The notes under the pieces are model-generated. The model ran no database searches. It saw nothing but the letters and a program-made list of their open reading frames with translations, and was not told the origin of the DNA. The position numbers and the translations under genes were made by a program. A DNA stretch of 64,000 bases from Erythroxylum novogranatense (Eukaryota > Streptophyta > Magnoliopsida > Malpighiales > Erythroxylaceae), in NCBI GenBank assembly GCA_029891385.1, contig CM057230.1, positions 48,587,414 through 48,651,413 of the forward strand. The letters run 5' to 3'. Within the stretch, counting starts at the first letter, position 1. Each line of letters opens with the position of its first letter. Positions 42,115-55,349 of the stretch are shown here, piece after piece.

Positions 42115-42510
42115 CACTACAAGAAATCAACTGTTTACCGATGGAATATTCAATTGGTAAGAGATCAATTTTTGTTGATAAAACTAATTACTGACGGAAA
42201 TTGAAGACGGACAAAACCATCGCAAAAAGGACCGTAGTTAAAATTACCGACGATGATATTATGTCGGTAATTTACCAACGATCGAAAATGTATTAGCAAC
42301 TATCAATTTTACGTCGGTAAATTTTAATGACGAAATAAATAAAATGAATTTTCGTCGGTAAAATTTAGCAACGAAAAAATTACTGCCAATAAATTGAAGG
42401 TAATGAACTAGAAAAGTCATCTTATTTACTGACGGTGTACGTAACCGTCGGTAAATAAATATAAAATTTCTAACGAAATTTGTTTCCGTCGGTAATAGCA
42501 GGTTAGAGAC
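42115..42510. repeat. CACTA left subterminal repeats
   Basis: About ten copies of CGTCGGTAA or its complement TTACCGACG and close variants, in both orientations, directly inside the terminal repeat. In En/Spm such subterminal words are bound by the TNPA protein. Confidence 0.85.
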
Positions 42511-42759
42511 TTTTTAAATAAATTCCAATTTTATGATATTGTGATAAATGCATAATGTTAAGAGTTATTTATTATCTTTTCATAATAAAATAATTTGTAT
42601 ATATATATATATAATTTGATTAATCAAAAAATTAATTGATAATATAATGTTAAAATTATTTTAATTGATAATAAAAACATTATAGTGTGCATAACTTATG
42701 TTTTTAATTGAAAGCAAATGACAAGGACAAGCTAATGTCGTGGTGATCGTGGGTGCTCT

Positions 42760-43090
42760 GAATTGTTAAGCCTCCCCTTTAACTATTCCATCTCTTGTCT
42801 AAGCTGAACCATCTGCTCTCTCATCTTAACCATTTGCTCCATCTCCGCTCTCATCTTAGCAATCTGCTCTATCTCCTCTCTCATCTTAACTACCTGCTCC
42901 ATCTGTTCTCACATTTTAGTCATCTGCTCCATCTCCTCTCTGATCTTTGACGCCTGCTCTATCTCCTCTTTGATCTTTGCCACGTCCCCCATCTCCTCTC
43001 TCATCTTAGCTATCTACTCTATGTGCTCCATCCGTTGATTAACGTTAGCCTTTTTCAAATACCCTATCTACTCCCTCAATGTGTCCATTA
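42760..43090 (-). repeat. 30 bp repeat coding a decapeptide coiled coil
   Basis: On the minus strand a 30-base unit recurs about nine times, coding variants of MEQMVKMREE (IEQIAKMRAE, IEQASKIREE, MGDVAKIKEE). Charged and hydrophobic spacing predicts a coiled coil, probably for oligomerisation. One unit contains a TGA. Confidence 0.85.
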
Positions 43091-44910
43091 TGGCCTGAAG
43101 CTTGGTTACTTCATTGCTTTGCGTTGGCCTAGCAGATACTGCTATACTGGACAGTAAAGAGCATGAATAACATGTGTTTGCATATGAACCTAGCCCGAAT
43201 ATTCTTCCACGACAGTCCCTATCACCCACAACATCGAGATATGTCTGAGTCTCATCTACAGGTTATTCTTCCTGAGACTGTCGCTGAATGTTTTGTTGTA
43301 TTTGATCCTATTAGAAAGTAATGTTTACATTAGTAAGGGATTATTGTTAAAAAATTATAAAAATATATTGATTTCACTTACATTCAGCTCTTTACATCGG
43401 GTGTTGATGAATGTCACGCCATCATATTTCTTCGTGTGGGTGTGCAAAAATAGCTGGATAGGTGTAGGCTTGATGCCCAATTACTTTTCCTACATGTATA
43501 ACCTAAATTGTCATATGTGAACAAGATTTTATAAAAATTTCGGCAGAGTTTTCTCTATATTTATGATATTTGCCCCCTGTTGAACAAAGAAAATAACTTA
43601 ACACAACCATATATGGCACCAGACATTTATATCATAATCATTATGTACAATAAAGCAAAGCAAAATATATACAAAATAAGTGTCAAGTTTAGATACTTAC
43701 AATTCTATGTGCTTGCTCGTAGTAGGTAATTGATCCTCCTGTATGTACTGGAAGACTCTCACCCCCCGCGCCTCCACGTCTATTGGGGGAGTTACATTTT
43801 GAGATGGATATTGCCACAGGTGATGTCCAATACTCAGTCCAACGACTCCAAATTTCCTCTAAAATATAACACGGTTGTGTACCAACCTTGCGTATCGCAT
43901 TAATTAAGTCACGATAACGTGTTTGATCTTTCTTTTCCCATACTTTATACATGTTGGCGTCGAAACAAGAATCCCAGTAAAATTCTTTCTGAAATAAGAA
44001 GGAAAAAAATTATATAATGTAATAATATTTATGTAATTTGTGTATATAAATCAATATAACAAGAAAATAACTATTTTTTGTACCTCAAACTCCTGAAAAT
44101 AAAATTGCTTTGTGACCTCAGATATATTCTTCCACACATAACCCTCAGGTTCAATCCTTTGCTTAAATGTGGAAGTCATATTTTTGGAACTCAGTCCAGA
44201 TGGAACCAACCTAACATAACAAATTATGTTATACTATGTAAAAATTGATAAACATAAAACTTAATAACAAGCAAATTGTGAGTGATGTGATTTCACTTAC
44301 AGTTCATTGAAAATTGTTATAAACTTTCTTCCATCAGGTCCCTCAACTCCAGGCTGGCGGACGTCTCCTCTATCCGATAAACAGGTATTGGATGATATAT
44401 GAGTTCGGGAAGGGGATGATGTAGGATGAGGAGTAGTAGGTGATGCCTCATCTGCAACTTTCAGTGTTGGAGGTGGAGGAGGTAAGTCAGTGCGAACTGC
44501 AGACTGTGAGAAACCACCTTCACAGTAAGTTGCTCCGAATATGACTCTAAACCTCGATCACATAACCTCACGCTGTCTCTTTGGTCCCATTTATTGTTTA
44601 CCTGTAATTCAATTTTTTCCAATTCTCTACAAGTATAATTAATACTTTGAAATCAATATTTTACATAATATATGGAAAAGAAAATAAGGAAATGGAGTTG
44701 ATGGTTAACAAATTGTTAACAACAATAAATCAACTTTAATAATAATAATATTATGCATTGTTTAACAAAATCTTACAGATACAACAATAAATCAACTTGA
44801 AATCTTAGTGTAATAATGTATTGCATCAAAAAATCACATTGATATAATTAATTTGTTTGATTCCATGTGACATGAGAATCGGTAAAGGTAAATGTGTCCC
44901 TAATGTCTGG

Positions 44911-45482
44911 ATTCCCGAGAAGAGTCTTGGCATGCTCAAATGCACCAATGGAAACAGTGATACTTCTTCCACTTTGTATAGGCTTTTGAACACCTTCTTG
45001 TAATAGCTTTGAAGCTATAGTTATACTTGTAGAAAAAACAGTGAATGAGTTGTCGCTCTTAGTTCTCCGGATGAACTATTAACAGGAACATATTTTCCTA
45101 AAACATAATTAGTAAAGAAGTTTTAAAACTGTGATATTAGAAAACCGTTAAACCAACAAAAACTAGATATTAATGCATATGTAATTGTGGTTTGAGATTC
45201 CCGAGAAGAGTCTTGGCATGCTCAAATGCACCAATGGAAACAGTGATACTTCTTCCACCTGGTATAGGCTTTTGAACACCTTCTTGCAATAGCTTTGAAG
45301 CTATAGCTATACTTGTAGAAAAGACAGTGAATGAGTTTCCGCTCATAGTTCTCTGGATGAACTATTAACAGGAACATATTTACCTAAAACATAATTAGTA
45401 AAGAAGTTTTAAAAATGTGATATTAGAAAACCGTTAAACCAACAAAAACTAGATATTAATGCATATGTAATTGTGGTTTGAG
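44911..45482 (-). repeat. 286 bp tandem duplication inside the TNPA-like gene
   Basis: 44911-45196 and 45197-45482 are near-identical, starting 'attcccgagaagagtcttgg' in each. Each holds one exon (GGRSITVSIGAFEH) plus adjacent intron, so the duplication would double an exon. Confidence 0.92.
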
Positions 45483-45842
45483 AAATATACGAATTTTTGA
45501 CAAGACCTAATCTTCCTAATCCTTTATAGGTGGTTATGACATTGCTCTCACCTCTATTGGCAGACATGTCATCTTCGAGTTTAAAGGAAGCTTAAACATG
45601 TAGGATAGACAATCAAATGAGAATATGTATAATAACTTCAACAAAGGAAATGAGATGTACATAATAAGGAAAGAGATGTTGTGCAGATCATACTAGACAC
45701 CTTCAAGTAACAGATTGGCCATGGAAGGCAAACGATTGTTAGTGTATGATGCAGCAATATGCTCTGCAGTTTTGATTCTTTGGGTTGGGACAATTTTGTC
45801 ACATTCCTCCCAACGGAAAGAATTACTACCATCTGGAACCAG

Positions 45843-48800
45843 TCACCATGTCGACATTCCTTGAATAAGAATTTCAACGAAAGACTTTACATAATATATT
45901 GAAATGTAAATAATGTTGTTTTTTAAATTAAAATATTCAATAACAAACACAAATTGTTCGTTATCAAAACTTAATTGTAAATTACAATCATCTTCTTCTT
46001 CAGAAGAGTAAGAATCAAACTCCGACTCCTCTTCAGATCTCTGACCCTCGTCATCCTCTCTAGAAGAAATATCGGCATATTCGTTAAATGGATTGTTCAA
46101 AGGTTCATTATCGTCATACGTGATAGATGCATTGATAAAAATGACATCTTCCTGAAAAGCCTTACTTTTAGGACTATGCTCTCCTTTTCCATGTGATTCA
46201 TAAACACCTGTAGGTTTTACTTTGCAAACTGCCTACCAATCTGTCTTATCTCGTCGTAAGCTTAGAAAAGGGACATAACAAACCTGTTTCACTTGCACAG
46301 CCAAGACGAAAGGTTCAAATTGTCCCAATCTTCTTCAGTAGTTGATTTCAACTAAATTGTATTGGCTATGCACTTTTGTTCCAACATTTAGTGTCGGATC
46401 ATACTAGTCACATTTAAATATCACACATCACTTCACTGGCAAAGCAGGGTACTCAACTTCTAGTATTTCAATAATTTTACTATAGTAATCCATCAATTAT
46501 CCCTGTATCAAAACACCACTATTTATTGTTGACATGCTATGTCCATAAGATTCTATATGATATTTGTATCCATTGACAAAATACACCAGATACGATTTAA
46601 CAGTTCGTAGGGGTCCTTTCGCAAGATCACAAATGAATTTGTTCTCTATTGGATTTTCTAAGGCCTACAAAATTTAATTTATCATAGCAAAGAGTATAAT
46701 GTTATGAGAACAGTTAAATATAGTTTTGAACTATAATTAAGAATATTTGTAAGTGCAAACTTACAAATCTCTCGAACCATCGAGGAAAGTGTTTTTCAAC
46801 TTCTTTATTTATATTATCATGTGTGATGCCTAGCATTATCTCCCATAACAATGTCTCTTATAATCTAAATAAACGATGACAATTTTTAGTAATGAACAAC
46901 ACACAATTTTAAATAAAGAAATAATCATGTTGAACTTACTGAATGAAAGGAAGAACCTCTTCATAGTCCAATAAAATGTAACCATATGCAGCCTCAATTT
47001 CTTTCTCTGTTAATGGACAAGTTTAAAATTGTGTAAAAATGGACAAGTTTCCATCAACACCACTCGTTCCTCCCTCATCATCATTACGAAGAATTTTTCT
47101 TACTCTTGTGTGGATATGTGGCTCAAAATAATGTCCACAAAACGTACTAGCTTCCTCCACTTAATAAGCATTACATATGGAGCCTTCAACTTTGGCTTTG
47201 TTTTTTTACATTTTTTTCAAGTGATGCAAAAACCTATATTAGAGAAAATGGTTATTACAATTTAGTAGATAAAGCATGTAAAAATGGTTATTGCAGTAAT
47301 ATTTGTCGAGTTACCTCTCAAATGGATACATCCATCAATATTGAATTGGATCGACTAGTTTTGCCTCGTGTGTTAAAAGCTCAGGTAGATGCTCCATACA
47401 GTCAAAGAAGCTTGGAGAAAAAATCCCTTCTAATTTGCACAAAATAATTGGAATTTCATTTTCTAGTTTTTCCATTTCACCAAACTTGATTTCAACTGAT
47501 GTTAAGTTTTTGAAAAACAAGCTTAACTATGTTATAGCTTCCTATACCTTAGAAGGTAGCAACTCCCGAAATGTAATTAGGATTAGCTTTTGCATAAATA
47601 CGTGACAATCATGACTTTTTATCTTAAATAATTTGTACTTCTTGAGATCCACACACCTATCTAAGTTTGAAACATAACCATCAGGAAACTTTAGACTTTT
47701 CAACCATTCACATAAAAGCTCCTTTTATTTCTTGTCCAAAGTGTAACATGCTTTTGGATATTTACTGGTGTGAAGATCTTTATGTAACTCATTTCTTCTA
47801 CAAAAAAGTTGCAAATTAGCTCTAGATTTTGCATTGTCTTTTTTCCTCCCTTCAATGTTCATAATGGTATTGAACAAGTTGTCAAAAATGTTTTTCTCAA
47901 TGTGCATCACATCTAGATTATGACGTATCAAATTCGTTTTTCAATATGAAAAATCCCAAAATATGCTTCGTTTTCACCAACCAAAGTTCTAACATAACTA
48001 ATGCTTGTATTTACTTCGTCGACTTCTAATTCTGTTAATTTCAGCAAGCCTAATTCCTCAATCTCTTGTAAAATCTCTTCATCAGCTTTTATAAGAGGAG
48101 GAGGTGTGTTGACCATCCTATTTTTTATGAACTTATGTTTATTGCACCTAAACGGATGATCTGAAGGAAGAAATTTTCTGTGATTGTCAAACCAACATAT
48201 TTTGCTTCCATATGGAAGATAAAATGCATCAGAATCATTGCCACAATAAAGACAAGCCAATTTTCTAGCTGTGCTCCATCTAGATAATATGACAAAAGTC
48301 AGAAAGTTACTAATGGTCCACATCAAGGCTACTCTCAATGCAAAATTTTGTTTCAGGGAGACATCATATGTTTGAACACCATATTCTAGAAGCTACTACA
48401 ATTCAGATATCAATGGTTGTAAGAAAATATCTATTTTTTGATTCAGATTTGTAGGCTCTGGCACAAACACTGTCAAGAACATATATGCCTCTTTCATACA
48501 TATCCAAGGAGGCAAATTATAAGGAGTATTTATAATTGCCATGAAGAATATTGCTTCCTGGATTGACCAAAATATTGAAATCCATCCATCGACAATCCCA
48601 ACCGAACATTTTAACTGTCAACTACAAAATCAAGATGGGTGTCACTGAAATGTTTCCATGCCAGCGCATCTGATGGATGGCTCATTACTCCATCTTCCTA
48701 TTCGTGTTCAACATGCCATCTCATGTAAGATGCAGTAACATTATAAGCATAAAGTTTTTGTAGTCTCGGAGTGAGCGAGAAATAATACATCTGCTTCTAT

Positions 48801-49621
48801 GGTACTAATTTCTATTTCGTAGAACATTTTCTTGGCTTAAACCTAGGTTGACCATAAAATTTGCACTCTTCTAAGTTCATATCATCTCCCTAATAAAACA
48901 TACATCCCAATCGACAACAATCAATCTTTTCCACAGGCAAACCAAGACCTCTAATAAGTTTCTTCATATTGTAAAAACTATTAACCATTGTATGATCAGT
49001 AGGCAATGATTCATTATACCACTCCAGAATTTTATCAAAACTATGATCCGAAATATGCCCTTCACTCTTTATGTTCAATATTCGAGCAATTGATGACAAT
49101 TGGGTCATTTTCTCATAATTTGGCCACAATTCACGATCAGCTGACTATAGTAAGTCAAAAAATAGTTTTGCTTGTGGGTTAGGTTCTTCTTCAACATTTT
49201 CCCTATTTGGCTCAAATGTATAACCGACCCCATCGTAAACCATTTGCCTGTACGAGTTTTCAGTTCTATCAACATAATTTCTTCTAAATCCAACCTCCCC
49301 ATCATACTCATTTAAGTTGACAGACGATTGTGTTTCATTTCTCCTTGAGGTGCTAGAAATCAACGGTTCCCCATATTGTGTCCATTTAAACTAATTGGGG
49401 ACAAACTCTTTTCTCAGAAAATGCAAATTAACTTCATCAATAGTAAGGAAGCATTTGTGTTTACACTTTTTACATGGACATCTGATCTTTGACCCATCCA
49501 TATATGTAGGTTGTAAAGATGCATAATGAATAAACGCATCAACTCCCTCAACAAATTCAGGATTAATGAAACCATCAGGGGCTAAATGTCTATACATCCA
49601 AGATCTATCGCGGAAACTCAT
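45843..49621 (-). pseudogene. CACTA TNP2-type transposase, broken
   Basis: Read on the minus strand. 49391-49621 is the N-terminal transposase-associated domain (DRSWMYRHLAPDGF, YMDGSKIRCPCKKCKHKCFL). 48890-49350 holds the start of the catalytic Transposase_21 region (SSIARILNIKSEGHISDHSF, then GLGLPVEKIDCC). 47725-48340 continues it (KICWFDNHRKFLPSDHPFR; RHNLDVMHIEKNIFDNLFNT). 47335-47520 matches the DUF4218 region (EGIFSPSFFDCMEHLPELL). 46400-46660 is DUF4216 (VNGYKYHIESYGHSMSTINSGV-like), followed by an acidic Ser/Glu-rich tail (45960-46100). Several stops and frameshifts, including one after CRLGCMFY, where a cysteine-rich block is usual. It would supply cleavage in an intact element. Confidence 0.88.
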
Positions 49622-51120
49622 ATCTGGAGAACTGTTATTTTAAACCAGCAAATCCAAAGTTAGTATGCTATGTTAGCCACATATAACAAAACATGTCAGA
49701 TAAGACTTGTGATTAGGTGTTCTCGTTCTGAATCCTAGCTAGGCTCCTAGTATATTTAAACTGAATATCCAACATATATGTTTGTAATCATATATGTCAT
49801 AAGATTATGATTGATCACAATTTGACATTTAATGGATATTAAATATCAAACAATTGCCAGATAAGTATTAATAAAAATATGAATATTTTTGTGAAAACCT
49901 ATTTTAATCAATTCGTTGAACATATACAATTTCACAAAAACATGCATTCCAAAAATGTGCACATAACAAGTAAAGAAAACCTCATCATTTTATAGAGCAT
50001 CAATCAAATTATGGATTCACATAATTAAGATAATTGGAACAATTACATAAGTCAACCTCGTCATGTATAAATTAATACATAACCGAAGTTTATACTACAA
50101 TCAAGTTTCACATCGTGCACGCTATATCAAAAAAAGATGCAAGAAATTCTGATGGGAAGTTCATACGTAAACAAATAAATGAAGAGCAAAAAATTATAGC
50201 AAAAACATAATCACTGACCTCAATAGGAACGCAGAGAGATGTTCCTGAAGTACGTCAAGGTAGAAGATGATGATAGAGCTATAATGAAAACTAACAACAA
50301 AATCATTCATAGCTTAATTAGAAAGCGGGATATATGAAAACAGTTGCCATGAAATATTATACTCAATGAAGGTTATTAATTATACTCAAATAATTCAACC
50401 ATCAGGTGTTATCCTCAATAATTTCCATAATTATAAGTCTTCTCCAAAATAAGATCATAAGTTAAAACTAAGGAACTCTTGTTTTAATTTCAAAATCATA
50501 ATTTACAAGGATCCTATTGAAATTTTGGTAGTATTTCCCCTATAAAATGGACACCCCTTATGAAATAAGGGTCCCCCTGCAATAAAAACACACTTTTATA
50601 TCAACCAATAACCACAACACCAATTGGGTCTCCATACTACATGTTTATTGTCAATGTAATATAAATTTTATTAATTTCCTTCAACATTATCCCTTTGCTA
50701 AAAATTATAAACCAAACATAATGCCATAACCCCAAAAAAGAAATTACCTTCAAATTTTAAGTTTGAAAATTCTGCAGGTTAACACAATGCTTAAAATCAT
50801 CATTATGATCACTTAGTTTGTTAAAATTACCATATACTTTATATTAACACAAAATTGTTTTAAAATCCTCGACAATGATCTAAATAAGGGAGGTGCTTTG
50901 TTTAATGATTAATAGATACGACCATATTTGCTTTATGATAAAGCAAATTATTTTCTTTTTCATAACAGAAGAAGAAATCAAATATTCCAAATGCACATGG
51001 TAAATACTGTTAAGTTTGGGTGACAAGTTCAAAAGAAAGGTGGTTAATGAAACTAGTATTGCTTCATTGTTACAACGACTTGAATAAAGTATTAAAAATA
51101 TCACTTATTAATTATTTATA
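49622..51120. other. CACTA interior, no gene
   Basis: Probable 5' intron or leader of the transposase transcript. 50515-50600 has a stretch rich in short C and G runs ('atttcccctataaaatgg', 'agggtccccctgc'). Otherwise AT-rich. Confidence 0.4.
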
Positions 51121-52225
51121 TCAAAAGTAGCATTTATACACTTTGATGAAGCCAAAAGGCAAACAAGTGAAATATTATAATAAAAAATTTAATCAGATCA
51201 TCTTGGATTTACAATGTGTTGAAGTTTAAATTAAGGATGAGGATCAATCAATATTCATGTTGTGTTTCTTACCAAATTCATATGAAAATATCGTTCTTAA
51301 TGCTAAGATTTGTGATTAGCAAAGATGTTACCTTTGATGAATTTATTATGTCTAGCTAGAGAGAGTAGCTTGGTAATCTTATTGGTAAAAAGGATTAGGG
51401 TCTTATTGAGTAATGGTTTTGAGATAAAGGATTTGGGCGTAGCTAAAAAATATCACAACGATGAAGATGTGGAGGGAAAAGAGAGCAAGTTTGTTGGACT
51501 TATCACAATTAAAGTATGTTGAAAATGTGCTACAAAATTTTCAAGTTAATTAGGCAAAGTCAACTTGCATCCTATTGGCATGTCATGGTATATAAAGGAC
51601 CAAATCTAACACATATAATCTTGATAAAGCTCCACAGAAGGTTGATAAGTAGATGACACAACACCCGAGAAGTATAATTGGACTAGAGTATTTATGGATA
51701 TAACTATTACAATTATGATGGAAAATTTTTTAGTAGAATATTATAGACATATTATATGTTTATCATGTTTAGATATACGATCAATTGACAAACAATACTT
51801 TAGTTGACAATTATGTTGTCTGCAATAAAAGAAAAACTCATTTCCTTCATAAAAGGGGTTCAACAAGGTATGTGGTTATGTTGTCTTACTGGTAGTTTAG
51901 TTGTGGACATACTGGACATTGTTATTTAATGTGATAGTCAGAGTACAGTGAGATTCACTAAAAATCTTATCTATTATGAGAAGCAGATTGATATTAGGTT
52001 GAATTGTAATTAAGATTTCATTACAATTAGAGTGTTTTCTACATTGAAAATAGACATAATTGAGAATATAGTCTATATGTTAACAAAGTCGTTGCTTGTA
52101 GAGAAGTTCAAGCATAGGTCAAACTTAGTGATTTTTTACATTACTTAATGCCTTTAGAGGGATTATATGATAGGGAGTAGATCTTGATTATACGTTAGAT
52201 AATTCAAGGTGGAGAATGATGAGAC
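51121..52225 (+). pseudogene. Internally deleted Ty1/Copia element nested in the CACTA
   Basis: 51125-51320 is gag-like (GKQVKYYNKKFNQIILDLQC, EDQSIFMLCFLPNSYENIV). It passes directly at about 51360-51480 into the end of reverse transcriptase (FEIKDLGVAKK). The RNase H tail is at about 51930-52130 (CDSQSTVRFTKNLIYYE, VYMLTKSLLVEKFKHRSNLV-like, broken). Then 'caaggtggagaatgatga' near 52206 resembles the Copia polypurine tract before the 3' LTR. Protease, integrase and most of RT are missing. Possible LTR sequence to about 52700 has no clear end. Confidence 0.75.
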
Positions 52226-53272
52226 ACGCTTTGTATTTGTGAATAGTGAAATTACAGAGGCTAATAAGTACATATAGGGACATGGAACTGGCGTTAGTCT
52301 CATTCTATATATACAAGATTAAGAAGTAGAAGCTAATTGATGCCAAAATTAAAATTGAATCAACATCAAACTCATCATTGATTTCGTATGTAAATATTCT
52401 AGAAGTAAATTAGTGCTAATGTTGAAGGTGAATTGACGTTAGATTCGTGATATATTTTTAAGATAAGTTAAAATAGAATTTTAATTACCCAAAGGTCTAG
52501 GTTATATAAATTGACTAAATCACGTAAGTTTTGTATTCTTTACTTTCTTATTTTCATACATATTAATTCCATTTATCGAAAAATATTTTAAAATTTTGGT
52601 CTTATGTTATTTTAAAATATTTTAAAATTTTGGTAATTACTTTACAATTTTTAGATTTAAGATTTCACGTCACATCTTCTCCTTACATTTTAAAGATAAA
52701 ATTTTGACATTGTGTGATCTATATACTTATTATATTCCTAACTCAAACAAGTTATACTAAAGAAAAGAAAAGTAAAATTTTTAAATTATTAAAAACTAAA
52801 ACAAGTTAACTGTTGTGTATGACTCCTATACATGCATGGAGAGATTTTTTTTAAAAGTATGTTTGGAGGTTGGTGGTAATAAGCTACGTTGGGCTAGGCC
52901 AAACTTGGGTTGCTTATCACCTAAGCCTAGCTTAAGGTATGATCAGGCCTAGTCTTAAGCTCGATTACGCTTCAATATGTTTAAAGCATGATAGACTCAA
53001 AGTTTGTAGCCTGAGCTCAGGCTTGGCTGGGCTCGAAGTTTGATTGGGTTAGGCTAGGCCTATAAATTGTAAAATGCACTCAATTTTGTCCAAAATAACC
53101 TAAACATGTAAAAGTTTCTTCCTTTGACCATTGGAACTTCTTCAAAACAATTAAGAATGGAATAATAAATCATATCCACATCAAAAGCATTATAGATACA
53201 ATGCAAACAAGTATTTTTATAAAATAATCCAACCTATTTAAAATAGATGTTAGACAAGAAGTAAAGATAAAA
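52226..53272. other. CACTA interior, repeat-derived
   Basis: 52880-53060 is rich in 'gggctaggcc', 'aagcctagct' and 'gggctcgaag' words, like a common class of small plant transposons, but no ends were located. No gene. Confidence 0.4.
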
Positions 53273-53419
53273 GCAACCATAGGTTATCAAACAAGTAACT
53301 ATCTAAAGAAGATATGGTAAAGCAACCATAGGCTATCAAACAAGTAACTATCTAAAGAAGATATGGTAAAGCAACCATAGGCTATCAAACAAGTAACTAT
53401 TTAAAGAAGCTATGGTAGA
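53273..53419. repeat. 49 bp tandem repeat x 3
   Basis: Units start 'gcaaccataggctatcaaac' at 53273, 53322 and 53371 and are nearly identical. Confidence 0.95.
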
Positions 53420-55296
53420 ACATGAGTTTATTTAAACACATCATGCTATTGGGAAATGACATGGAGTTTTCTATGTGAATCTATAAAATACCACATAAGT
53501 ATATGAAAGTTTAACTATGTAAGTTTTGTTTTTTTGCAAGATTTAGAGGTAATCCAAATAAGTTGCATGTAAACAAAAGGAAATCTAATAGTAATGCTTA
53601 AAGAAAACAAACCAACTATAGAAGAAAATGGGTTAGCTAATCATTATAATCAAGATTTCCAATACTTTACACTACTTCATCTACATATAAAAATTATTAC
53701 GTAAATGCTCAATCATATAACAATTTTATTAAATGATTGCATGATATACCTTCATTATCAAATATTTCTTTGAACAAACTATTTGTTGAATGAATGGTCT
53801 CTATTGTATTCATATTTTTATACTTGTGACATTATAAAAAAATTAAACTCAATGTAAAATGATTGATGGTCATTAAACTTATAAGAAATAATTAACTAAC
53901 ATATTATAAAATATAGAGTTCACCTTTAATATTTTTAGCACTTAACCAACTTAAAGCATATATTAGGGCTTCCACAATTTTAGGATGAAGTCGATTATGG
54001 TGAAAACTCACTGTGCGATTATTATTACTAAAAGCAAACTCAAAGCAATTATAAATACTAGAATTGTTAATAAGTCGCTTGCAGCTACTTACATAATCAA
54101 ACAATAAACTCCATATAGGATCAAATTTGTACTTAAAGAAAATGAGACTTCAAAAACTAATAGGTAATTTTAAAGTGTTAAAGATGACGAAAATAGAGTC
54201 AATTTTGGACTAATGTACAAGAGTGAAGTAATTTCATATGCAATTTATCTTTTAAATCATAGTCCTATAAAGAACTTGAAAAATGTTACTCCATAAAAGG
54301 CCAACTAAGGTTAATACTATGACATGCCAAGAGGGTCTAATTAACCCAATAAGTATCAATACAAACACCAATACACATTTATACATATCACATTATCCAT
54401 AACATTCATACTCCACAACGATCCAATCATCAAAGTCGATGCAATGTTGTATTCCATCAAATTCCCATTGAACATATTCAGTAAACTATAACAATAAACA
54501 TTTACCAACCAATCATAACTATAATTAGACTTAAAAATGACAACTCAATCCAATGTAGCATATAGAAATTTGAGTCAGTAAATATAAAGGTATGAACAAT
54601 TTATCATTTATTAGGTTGTATATTAACGAAGTAACATAATGTACACAAATGACAAATTTAAAATTATTGAAGGAAATTGAACTCCCAATCCCTTTAGAAC
54701 TTTACGTTGAAATTTTAAACAACATTGTTCAATTTTAATTTTATTAAATAATTACAGTTGTTGTATCATGCATCGATATATGATATTTGTGATAAAAAGT
54801 CATTATATAAAAAATCAATACAAATTATCAATTACTATACAATCAACCGTAAATATTGTACCAAGTTAAAATTCAAATTTTAAGACATAATCAATATTCT
54901 AGTTCCAAATAATATGATATAGAATGTTAGTAATTATTTAAATCTAAAAATATGATAATATCAGTATTTTAATTAATTAATTCCAAAATTATGTTTTAAT
55001 TAGTTTAAGAAATTAATTAGTTTCAGAAAGCCCTTAAATTGATTTGTTAATTTGTAAGAATAAAAAATTAACTAAAAAACAATTACAAAAAAAGCAAATA
55101 AATTCAACCCACATTTTGCAGATCATCGGAGAAAGAGGGGCGGAGAACAGTGGGTTTCTTTCCGTTTGGAGCCTCGAAGAAGATCACACTAGGTCGCACC
55201 AAAGTCGACAATGACAACCCACTCGCATTTACTCAGCGGGCAAAGCAGTGGCGGTTGGAGGAGGAAAAATAGCAGTTGAAAGTCAAGAATTTAGGC
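53420..55296. other. CACTA right interior
   Basis: 53420-55100 is AT-rich with no supported gene. 55110-55296 is GC-richer and may be the first exon or leader of the minus-strand transcript. A 14-base G run occupies 55297-55310. Confidence 0.4.
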
Positions 55297-55349
55297 GGGG
55301 GGGGGGGGGGTGAAAGGGTTTGGGATGTTTTAATATCATTTAAACGTTG

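Larger units (their letters stand above)
42760..45840 (-). pseudogene. CACTA second gene (TNPA-like / plant transposase Ptta/En/Spm), broken
   Basis: Minus-strand exons are recognisable in fragments. 45700-45840 reads VPDGSNSFRWEECDKIVPTQ-like. 45197-45482 and its duplicate 44911-45196 read KLLQEGVQKPIPGGRSITVS then IGAFEHAKTLLGN. 43689-43952 reads RYRDLINAIRKVG, IWSRWTEYW, then SLPVHTGGSITYYEQAHRI, the conserved HTGG block of Ptta/En/Spm transposases. 42760-43090 is a C-terminal decapeptide coiled coil. An in-frame TGA interrupts the coiled coil near 42910. In En/Spm the second product binds the subterminal repeats; I infer the same role here. Confidence 0.75.

Noticed and set aside
45843..46100. 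Acidic 85-residue ORF as a separate small gene
   Set aside because: It is the acidic tail after the DUF4216 part of the TNP2-type transposase, on the same strand.
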